Of a stretch of DNA of 12,482 nt, positions 1-5,410 are shown in pieces (positions within the stretch are counted from its first letter, which is position 1; the number at the start of each line of letters is the position of its first letter). The notes below the pieces were generated by a model. That model was not told the DNA's origin. It searched no databases and worked only from the letters and a program-made list of their open reading frames with translations. The position numbers were made by a program, and so were the translations under genes. Source of the DNA: CAVQLX01 sp046727715 (lineage in GTDB: Bacteria; Desulfobacterota; Binatia; DP-6); contig JBKPDC010000096.1 in assembly GCA_046727715.1 (NCBI GenBank), positions 1 to 12,482 on the forward strand. Direction: 5' to 3'.

Positions 1-69
1 GGCGCGGACGGCGCTCCGGACGCGGCCGGCGACGCGCGCAAGGACGGCGGCGCCGTCATCGTGCCGTAG
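1..69 (+). CDS. 3' end of an unidentified protein (partial)
   Basis: The first 69 bases form one open frame of 22 codons ending in TAG. Almost every codon ends in G or C, which matches the coding pattern of the rest of the window, so this is probably the tail of a real plus-strand gene that begins outside the window. The visible peptide is rich in Gly, Ala and Asp and ends in AVIVP. It looks like a disordered acidic tail, and no family can be recognised. It converges on the AraC remnant, with 26 bases between the two stop codons. Confidence 0.5.
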   Translation, partial: GADGAPDAAGDARKDGGAVIVP

Positions 70-95
70 CGACCGCGTGGCGGGTGCGCCGCCGA

Positions 96-342
96 TCACC
101 CGGCAGGCGTGGCGGGGCGGCGTGCCAGCGCCCGATAGGCGGACGGGCTCGTGCCGAAACGGATCGCCGGTCAGGTCCTCGGCGCGGTCCAGCACCCGCG
201 CCAGGTCATCGACCGTGAGCGCCACCGCCTCGTCGTCGACGGCGCGCCCGTCGAGGCCGACGTCTGCACACAGCGCCGCCGGGTCGAGCCCCACCGCCCG
301 AAGGTCCGCCAGCAGCACGCGGAACGGGCTGGTGGCGGGCAT
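96..342 (-). pseudogene. AraC-family regulator remnant with internal deletion and frameshift
   Basis: From an ATG at 342, 20 bases after the stop of the crotonase gene, the minus strand encodes about 62 residues (342 to 157). They resemble the start of the AraC-type arabinose-binding sensor domain: FRVLLADLRAVGLDP, then a VGLDGRAVDD-like stretch and LARVLDRAEDLTGDPF. Directly after this, in the +1 frame, comes RFGTSPSAYRALA and a stop at 96-98. That motif is the hallmark of the far C-terminus of AraC helix-turn-helix proteins (GxSPSAYR). A complete protein would have some 250 more residues between the pieces, including the rest of the sensor domain and nearly all of the DNA-binding domain. 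The simplest reading is a regulator gene that lost its middle. A sequencing or assembly collapse at the junction near 157-164 is the alternative. It lies downstream of the crotonase gene on the same strand and may once have belonged to that cluster. Confidence 0.6.
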
Positions 343-362
343 CGCGGGTCTGTCGAGCCGAT

Positions 363-1157
363 TCACGCTCGCGACTGATCGCGACCCCGCGCCTGCACGC
401 CGGCGCGCCGTGCCGCGATTGTCTCGGGTGTGAGCGTTCGCGCGTGCTCGTGGTTGGCCTGCGCCTCGATGCGCAGACCATCCGCGAGGGTGACGGCGAA
501 GCCGGCGTCGATGACCCGCTTGTAGGCCCGTACGACGTCCTGCGGGGCCGAGCGGATGTCTGCGGCCAGCGCGCGACAGGCGGGAAGGAGCTCGCCGGGT
601 GGCACGACACGGTTCACGAGGCCCCAGGCGGCGGCGCGCTCCGCCGAGAGGTAGTTGCCGGTGAGCGAGAGCTCCTTCGCCCGGTAGATGCCGACGGCAC
701 GCGAGAGCTTCTGGCTGAGTCCCCACCCGGGCATGATGCCGACGCGGGCGTGGGTGTCGGCGAAGCGGGCCTCGCTGGACGCGATCAGCACGTCGCAGCC
801 GAGTGCGAGCTCGAACCCGCCGGTGATGGCGAACCCGTTGATCGCGCCGATGATCGGCAGGGGACAGCGCGCCATCGTGTCGAGCAGGCTCTCGTCGCCG
901 CCACCGACGGCGGCCGCGAGCTCGCCCCGGCCCGAGGTCTCGCCGCCGAGCTCCTTCAGGTCGAGGCCGGCGCAGAATGCGCGGCCGGCGCCGGTGAGGA
1001 TCAGCACGTCCACGTCTCCCGCGCGCGGCAGCTCGACGAACGCGTCGCGCAGCCGGTGGCGCAGCTCGCGCGACAGCGCGTTCAGCGCCTGCGGCCGGTT
1101 GAGCGTCAGGGTGGCCACGCCGCCGGCACGGTCGATCAGCAGCACGGGCTCCGCCAT
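363..1157 (-). CDS. Enoyl-CoA hydratase/isomerase family protein (crotonase fold)
   Basis: A 264-residue protein of usual length for the crotonase family, which acts in the cytoplasm on acyl-CoA thioesters. The oxyanion-hole and CoA-binding segment CAGLDL is at residues 62-67. The second glycine-rich motif, GFAITGGFELALGCD, is around 108-122, and its E116 matches the first catalytic glutamate (Glu144 of rat mitochondrial hydratase). The position of the second glutamate (Glu164) falls in FADTHARVGIMPGWG and is H136, so simple hydratase chemistry is uncertain. Many proteins with this FADTHARVG motif are annotated only as enoyl-CoA hydratases. The ATG at 1157 has a weak Shine-Dalgarno (GGA about 7 bases upstream). 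The gene starts 40 bases after the stop of the CBS-citrate synthase and is probably co-transcribed with it, suggesting joint work on an acyl-CoA substrate. The family call is sure; the substrate is unknown. Confidence 0.9.
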   Translation of the reverse strand: MAEPVLLIDRAGGVATLTLNRPQALNALSRELRHRLRDAFVELPRAGDVDVLILTGAGRAFCAGLDLKELGGETSGRGELAAAVGGGDESLLDTMARCPLPIIGAINGFAITGGFELALGCDVLIASSEARFADTHARVGIMPGWGLSQKLSRAVGIYRAKELSLTGNYLSAERAAAWGLVNRVVPPGELLPACRALAADIRSAPQDVVRAYKRVIDAGFAVTLADGLRIEAQANHEHARTLTPETIAARRAGVQARGRDQSRA

Positions 1158-1197
1158 GGCGGGTCCGTAGCATGCGCGCGGGGCGATGTCAGGAGAT

Positions 1198-2694
1198 TCA
1201 GGCGGCGGGCGGCACGGGCGGCCCCACGTAGCGCGCCGCCGGGCGGATCAGGCGGTTGTCGCCCACCTGCTCGAGGACGTGCGCGGTCCAGCCCGCCATG
1301 CGGGCGACGGCGAACGTCGGGGTGAACAGCTCGCGCGGGATGTGAGCCGCCTCGAGAGCCACCGCCGCCCAGAACTCGACGTTGGTGGCGAGCACACGGT
1401 CGGGCTTGGCGGCGCGGAGCTGCGCCAAGGCCTCGCGCTCGACCGCGCGCGCGAGGGCCGCGCGCGGCGCACCGATCTCCTCCGCCGTGGCCCGGAGACA
1501 CGCCGCGCGCGGATCCTCGGTCCGGTAGACGCGGTGGCCGAAACCCATGATGCGCCGCCCGCTAGCGATCGCGGCGGCGATCCAGGCTCCCGCGCGTTCG
1601 ACCGTGCCGATGTCGTCCAGCATGTCGAGCACCAGCGACGGCGCGCCGCCGTGCAGCGGACCCGAGAGCGCGCCCGCGGCGCCGACCAGCGCGGCCGCCA
1701 CGTCGGCGCCGGTGGACGCGATGACGCGGGCGGTGAAGGTCGAGGCGTTCATACCATGCTCCGCGGCCAGGATGAGGTAGCGCTCGGCAGCGCGCACCTG
1801 GCCCGGTGCTGGCCGCTCGCCGTGCAGCATCCACAGATAGTTCGCCGCGTGCCCGAGTGTGGGGTCCGGCGGCACGGGGTCGAGCCCGCGGCCGAGTCGC
1901 CACAGGGCGGCGACCAGCGAGGGCGCCACGCTCCCCAGCCGTACCGCCTCGTCCTCGATCGACCCGCGGTCGCGCTCGTACCAGGGGGCGACGCCCAAGG
2001 TCGCTCCCGTCGCGGCCATCGCGCCCTCCAGCGCAGGCATCATGGCCCCGTCGGCGGCGAGGGCGCGAAGGGTCGCGAGCGGGAGCGGCAGGCCGCGCAG
2101 CCCGGCGACGCGGCGAGCAAACGCCTCGTCACGGGGGAGCGCGCCCGTGAGCAGCAGGTACCACACGTCCTCGAAGGATCGCTCCGCGGCGAGGCGCACG
2201 GCGTCGTGTCCGGCGTAGACCAGGCGGCCGCCGGTGGCGTCGATGTGCGACAGCCGGGTCTCGGCCACGGTGACGTTTTCGAGACCCTTCGCGGTCCCGG
2301 GCGCCCACGGATCCACGCGTCGCAGACGGGCGGCGCGCACGAGCTGGCGGAGCGAGACGGTGCCCACCAGCGCGCCGTCGGTGCACACGGGGAGGTGCCG
2401 CACGTTGCGGTCCAGCATGCGCTCGAGCGCCGCCGGGATCTCGCTGTCCGGGGTCCCGGTGACGGGCTCCGGCGTCATCCAGGCCGTCACCGCCGTCGTC
2501 CCCGGCGCCGCGCCGGCAGCGACGGCGCGAGTGAGGTCGCGTTCGGTGAGGATGCCGACGACGGTGCCGTCGTGCACAACCACTGCCGAGCTGACGTCGC
2601 GGACGCGCATGGCCGCGGCGGCGGCGGCGAGCGTGTCGGTCGGCGCCGTCGTCAGCGGCGCAGGCGTCATCAGGTCTCGCAGATGCAGCTCCAT
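1198..2694 (-). CDS. Citrate synthase homologue with two N-terminal CBS domains
   Basis: A 498-residue protein. Two CBS repeats occupy about residues 7-120 (MTPAPLTTAP...VVGILTERDL, then MTPEPVTGTP...LVGTVSLRQL), a pair that usually binds AMP, ATP or related ligands. The citrate synthase domain runs from about 137 to 491. Visible landmarks are H313 (AAEHGMNAST), LHGG at 348, H387 with R391 (GFGHRVYR), R465 (FAVARMAGW) and the terminal RLIRPAARYVG. The third member of the catalytic triad, normally Asp in an NVD motif, is E440 (ATNVEFW). The likely reaction is condensation of oxaloacetate with acetyl-CoA or propionyl-CoA, perhaps gated by adenylates. Citrate and 2-methylcitrate synthase cannot be told apart here. 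I chose ATG 2694 because GGAGG lies six bases upstream; an in-frame TTG at 2727 sits inside the operator repeats and lacks a ribosome site. It is divergent from the HTH-citrate synthase. Confidence 0.9.
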   Translation of the reverse strand: MELHLRDLMTPAPLTTAPTDTLAAAAAAMRVRDVSSAVVVHDGTVVGILTERDLTRAVAAGAAPGTTAVTAWMTPEPVTGTPDSEIPAALERMLDRNVRHLPVCTDGALVGTVSLRQLVRAARLRRVDPWAPGTAKGLENVTVAETRLSHIDATGGRLVYAGHDAVRLAAERSFEDVWYLLLTGALPRDEAFARRVAGLRGLPLPLATLRALAADGAMMPALEGAMAATGATLGVAPWYERDRGSIEDEAVRLGSVAPSLVAALWRLGRGLDPVPPDPTLGHAANYLWMLHGERPAPGQVRAAERYLILAAEHGMNASTFTARVIASTGADVAAALVGAAGALSGPLHGGAPSLVLDMLDDIGTVERAGAWIAAAIASGRRIMGFGHRVYRTEDPRAACLRATAEEIGAPRAALARAVEREALAQLRAAKPDRVLATNVEFWAAVALEAAHIPRELFTPTFAVARMAGWTAHVLEQVGDNRLIRPAARYVGPPVPPAA

Positions 2695-2700
2695 TGTCGT

Positions 2701-2705
2701 CCTCC
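2701..2705 (-). promoter_or_regulatory. Ribosome binding site of the CBS-citrate synthase
   Basis: CCTCC on the plus strand reads GGAGG on the minus strand, six bases upstream of the ATG at 2694. It is the strongest Shine-Dalgarno near this gene and fixes the start at 2694 rather than at the upstream in-frame TTG. Confidence 0.75.
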
Positions 2706-2715
2706 GTTCGTCGCT

Positions 2716-2765
2716 GATATTGATCAAACGCGTAGGTTGATCAAGATTGATCCATGATCAATACT
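2716..2765. promoter_or_regulatory. Divergent promoter/operator with phased TTGATCAA palindromes
   Basis: This AT-rich island lies between the two divergent citrate synthase genes in an otherwise GC-rich region. It holds two perfect 8-base palindromes TTGATCAA at 2720-2727 and 2737-2744, and an interrupted palindrome ATTGATCCATGATCAAT at 2746-2762. The half-site GATCAA recurs at 2722, 2739 and 2756, exactly every 17 bases. Plus-strand promoter candidate: TTGATC (2737-2742), 17 bases, AATACT (2760-2765). Minus-strand candidate: TTGATC (2744-2739), 17 bases, AATATC (2721-2716), which would place initiation about 15 bases before the CBS-gene ATG. The palindromes therefore overlap both predicted -35 elements, as expected for an operator. 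The HTH domain of the adjacent citrate synthase is the obvious candidate binder. The repeats are seen directly; the promoters and the binder are inferred. Confidence 0.65.
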
Positions 2766-2770
2766 GAGGG
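2766..2770 (+). promoter_or_regulatory. Ribosome binding site of the HTH-citrate synthase
   Basis: GAGGG lies four bases upstream of the ATG at 2775, whereas the in-frame ATG at 2754 has no Shine-Dalgarno and sits inside the operator palindrome. This favours 2775 as the start. If the promoter ending in AATACT at 2765 is used, the transcript would begin near 2772 and be almost leaderless, so either the promoter or this site would need revision. Confidence 0.5.
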
Positions 2771-2774
2771 ACGC

Positions 2775-4124
2775 ATGACCGCACGGGAGCGACGCCTGCT
2801 CGGAACGCGTGAGGCGGCCGAGCTGCTCGGGATCAAGCCCGCCAGCCTCTACGCCTACGTGAGCCGCGGGCTCCTCGCGCGCCAGGGCGTCCCGGGTGAC
2901 CGGGGGAGCTGGTTCGATCCCGCCGCCGTCGACCGGCTCGCGTCGCGGGGCCGCGGCGCCGCCGCAGCGGAGGCACGCACGCGACGCGAGCTGCGCATCG
3001 AGTCGGCGGTGACGTCCATCGATCCGGCGGGTCACACCTATCGCGGCCGTCCGGCCCTCGAGCTGGCCGCCAGTGCGAGCTTCGAGCGTGTCGCGGAGCT
3101 CTTGTGGACGGGCGTGCTGCCGGCGGCGGAGCCGCGGTGGGCCGCCGATCGCGACCAGCTCGCCATCGGGCGCGCCGTGCAGCGCGTCCTGCCACGGCGT
3201 GTCCTTCCCTTCGATCGCCTCCGGCTGGTCACCGCCGCGCTGGCCAGCGCCGATCCGTTCCGGCACGACCTCCGCCCGGAGGCCGTCGCCCTCGCGGCGC
3301 GCCGCCTGCTCGTGACGCTCGTCGAGACGCTGCCGGCGCGCCGCCCGGCAGCGGCCCGACCCCGCCTCGCCGGGCGACTCTGGGACCGTCTCTCGAGCCG
3401 CACGCCCGCGGCCGCGGCGGTCGGGGTGCTGGAGGCCGCGCTCGTCCTGCTCGCCGACCACGAGCTCGCCGGCTCGACCCTGGCGGTGCGGATCGCCGCC
3501 GCGTACCGCGCCGATCCCTACGGCGCCGTCGGCGCGGGATTCGGCGTCCTCGGCGGCGCGCTGCACGGCGCCGCGTCCCTCGCCGCCGAGGGCATGCTGG
3601 CCGACGTCGCCGAGGCCGGCGATCCCGCCGCCGTGATCGACCGCACGCTCCGCCGCGGCGAGCGACTGCCCGGCCTCGGCCATCCGCTGTATCCCGACGG
3701 CGATCCCCGGGCCGCCTTCCTGCTCGACCTGCTGCGCCGGGGCATCCCGCGCGCGCCGCGGCTCCGGCGCGTCGAGGCGCTCCTCGGCGCCACCCGCGCG
3801 CGCGGCTTCCCTCCGCCGAACGTCGACTTGGCCGTGGCCGCCGCGACGCACGTCCTCGACCTGCCGCGCGGCACCGGCGAGCTGCTCTTCGCCCTCGCCC
3901 GCATCGCGGGCTGGGTGGCGCACGCACTCGAGGAGTACGAGCAGCCCTCGCCGCTCCGCCTCCGGGCCGTCTATACTGGAGCCCGACCCGAGACTTCGTC
4001 TCGGGTCGGCGTCGGACAGCGAGAGTCCCCGCCATCGGCGAGGGCGGTCGCCTGCTCCACCGAACGCCGCGTGCTCGCGTCTCGCTCCGCCCCGAGACGA
4101 AGTCTCGGGGGCGGCCTAAAATAG
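2775..4124 (+). CDS. Citrate synthase homologue fused to an N-terminal HTH DNA-binding domain
   Basis: A 449-residue protein. Residues 8-57 form a MerR/excisionase-like helix-turn-helix: GTREAAELLGIKPASLYAYV, then RGLL and a wing-like GSWFDPAAVDRLA. A citrate synthase domain follows at about 73-403. The catalytic triad is intact: H229 (LADHELAGST), H303 (GLGHPLY) and D351 (PPNVDLA), with LHG at 264 and R376 (FALARIAGW). The substrate arginine that normally follows the second histidine motif (GHxxxR; Arg329 in the pig enzyme) is P306, so turnover may be altered or lost. Citrate synthases are obligate dimers, which would pair two HTH domains to read a palindrome. The protein may therefore be a metabolite-sensing regulator of itself and the divergent CBS-citrate synthase (inference). 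Family homology ends near residue 403; the tail is repeat-derived and its stop overlaps the 3' end of purA. Start at 2775 rests on GAGGG upstream. Confidence 0.85.
   Translation: MTARERRLLGTREAAELLGIKPASLYAYVSRGLLARQGVPGDRGSWFDPAAVDRLASRGRGAAAAEARTRRELRIESAVTSIDPAGHTYRGRPALELAASASFERVAELLWTGVLPAAEPRWAADRDQLAIGRAVQRVLPRRVLPFDRLRLVTAALASADPFRHDLRPEAVALAARRLLVTLVETLPARRPAAARPRLAGRLWDRLSSRTPAAAAVGVLEAALVLLADHELAGSTLAVRIAAAYRADPYGAVGAGFGVLGGALHGAASLAAEGMLADVAEAGDPAAVIDRTLRRGERLPGLGHPLYPDGDPRAAFLLDLLRRGIPRAPRLRRVEALLGATRARGFPPPNVDLAVAAATHVLDLPRGTGELLFALARIAGWVAHALEEYEQPSPLRLRAVYTGARPETSSRVGVGQRESPPSARAVACSTERRVLASRSAPRRSLGGGLK
3983..4113. repeat. Inverted pair of palindromic hairpins (REPIN-like element)
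   Basis: Two hairpins share the core CCCGAGAC-(TTC or GAA)-GTCTCGGG. The first, 3983-4009, has a perfect 12-base stem (CCGACCCGAGAC) and a TTC loop. The second, 4090-4110, has a perfect 9-base stem and a GAA loop, extendable to about 4087-4113 with a bulged G. On the inner side of each lies AGCGAGA (4018-4024), or its reverse complement TCTCGCT (4080-4086), so the two units stand in inverted orientation about 80 bases apart. This is the organisation of REP doublets (REPINs), short non-autonomous elements dispersed in bacterial genomes and mobilised by RAYT transposases. No transposase is present here, and whether it is multicopy cannot be judged from one window. It encodes the tail of the HTH-citrate synthase. 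Confidence 0.65.
4090..4110. terminator. Hairpin between convergent genes, possible transcription stop
   Basis: This 9-base perfect stem with a 3-base loop lies 5 bases beyond the purA stop and just before the stop of the convergent HTH-citrate synthase gene. It is placed where a bidirectional terminator would be useful, but there is no run of T on either strand, so it is not a classic intrinsic terminator. It is also one arm of the REPIN-like repeat. It may shield mRNA 3' ends, as REP sequences do elsewhere. Confidence 0.3.
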
Positions 4125-5405
4125 CTCTCCGAGCCGGATCGTCTGCTCGCGGCCCGCGCCCACCGACACGAGGGCGATCGGCGCCTCCACGAGCGCTGCC
4201 AGCTTGTCGATGTAGCGTCGCGCCGCCGTCGGCAGCTCGTCCAGGCTGCGGGCGTGCCCGAGGTCGTCCTGCCACCCGGGCATGTCCTCGTAGACGGGTG
4301 TGGCGCGGGTCCAGCCGAGCTGGGTGGCCGGCGCCCGGTCCACCCGCTTGCCGTCGATCTCGTAGGCGACGCACACCCGGACGGGATCGATGCCCGTCAG
4401 CACGTCCAGCTTCGTCAGTGCGAGGGCGTCGAGTCCGGCCAGCGCCACGGCGTGACGCACCACGACGGCGTCGAACCAGCCGCACCGCCGGGGCCGCCCC
4501 GTGGTGGAACCGTACTCGTCCCCGTCGACCCGCAGCCGCTCGCCCAGGGCACACCGCAGCTCGGTGGGGAACGGGCCCCCGCCCACCCGGGTGGTGTAGG
4601 CCTTGGCGATGCCGATGATCCTCCCGATCATGCGCGGCGGCAGCCCGGCCCCCGCCGCCGCGGCACCCGGCACGCAGTTGGACGAGGTGACGAAGGGGTA
4701 CGTGCCGTGGTCGATGTCGAGCAGCGTTCCCTGCGCGCCCTCGAGCAGCACGCGGGCCCCGCGCGCGACGGCCGCGCGCACCTCGGCGCCGGTGTCGGCG
4801 ACGAACGGCGCGAGCTGCTCGCGGTAGCCGCGGTACTCGGCGAGGATGTCGTCGATGGCGTGCGGCGGCTCGCCGAGCAACGCCTCGAGGTAGTCGTTCT
4901 TCTCGCGCAGGTTGCGCGCCAGGGCATCAATGAACCCGGCATCGTCTGCGAGGTCGCCCACGCGGATGCCGGTGCGCGCCATCTTGTCCTCGTAGGCGGG
5001 ACCGATGCCGCGACCCGTCGTCCCGATCGCCCCGGCCTCGCGCAGCCGCTCGCGGGCGTGGTCGATGGCACGGTGGTACGGCATGATCAGGTGCGCCTGC
5101 TCGCTCACGCGCAACCAGCGGTCCTCGGCGAGATAGCCGCGTGCACGCAGCGCGGCGATCTCGCGCACCAGCACCGCGGGATCGATCACCATGCCCGCGC
5201 CGAGCACGCACACCTTGCCGGGATGGAGCACGCCCGACGGGATCAGATTCAGGATGGTCTTCTCGCCGTTCACGACGAGCGTGTGCCCGGCGTTGTTGCC
5301 GCCGTGGTACCGCACCACCATGTCGGCGCGCGCGGCGAGCAGGTCGACGACCTTGCCCTTGCCCTCGTCGCCCCACTGGGTGCCGATGATGGCGGTGGCG
5401 GCCAT
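4116..5405 (-). CDS. purA: Adenylosuccinate synthetase
   Basis: PurA joins IMP and aspartate using GTP to give adenylosuccinate, the first step from IMP to AMP, in the cytoplasm. The 429-residue length matches the family. The N-terminal GTQWGDEGKGK contains the catalytic aspartate D13, and NNAGHT supplies the catalytic H41, at the same numbers as in the E. coli enzyme. GTTGRGIGPAYEDK, LLEGAQGTLLDIDHGTYPFVTSS and the GTP base-binding TKLDVL are also plain. I chose ATG 5405 because the protein starts exactly where the family does; the frame stays open to 5528, but that stretch overlaps serA and is not conserved in type. The start lies five bases after the serA stop, with no clear Shine-Dalgarno, so translation is probably coupled to serA. 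Its stop overlaps the repeat-derived end of the convergent HTH-citrate synthase gene. Confidence 0.97.
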   Translation of the reverse strand: MAATAIIGTQWGDEGKGKVVDLLAARADMVVRYHGGNNAGHTLVVNGEKTILNLIPSGVLHPGKVCVLGAGMVIDPAVLVREIAALRARGYLAEDRWLRVSEQAHLIMPYHRAIDHARERLREAGAIGTTGRGIGPAYEDKMARTGIRVGDLADDAGFIDALARNLREKNDYLEALLGEPPHAIDDILAEYRGYREQLAPFVADTGAEVRAAVARGARVLLEGAQGTLLDIDHGTYPFVTSSNCVPGAAAAGAGLPPRMIGRIIGIAKAYTTRVGGGPFPTELRCALGERLRVDGDEYGSTTGRPRRCGWFDAVVVRHAVALAGLDALALTKLDVLTGIDPVRVCVAYEIDGKRVDRAPATQLGWTRATPVYEDMPGWQDDLGHARSLDELPTAARRYIDKLAALVEAPIALVSVGAGREQTIRLGELF

Positions 5406-5410
5406 GGCGA

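Noticed and set aside
1..342. Minus-strand frame of the AraC N-terminus read on past 157 to the window start as one intact protein
   Set aside because: The frame stays open, but after GDPF it loses AraC resemblance, while the +1 frame carries the exact C-terminal motif; bases 1-69 also look coding on the plus strand.
2695..2727. TTG start for the CBS-citrate synthase at 2727
   Set aside because: It would translate operator DNA and has no ribosome site, whereas ATG 2694 has GGAGG at six bases.
1186..2757. Long open frame on the plus strand opposite the CBS-citrate synthase
   Set aside because: It is a GC-rich antisense shadow: the opposite strand has clear CBS and citrate synthase motifs, and the shadow's peptide has no recognisable family.
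3983..4009. First hairpin as a Rho-independent terminator of the HTH-citrate synthase
   Set aside because: It lies inside the open frame, has no T run after it, and is matched by an inverted second copy, which fits a REP-type repeat better.
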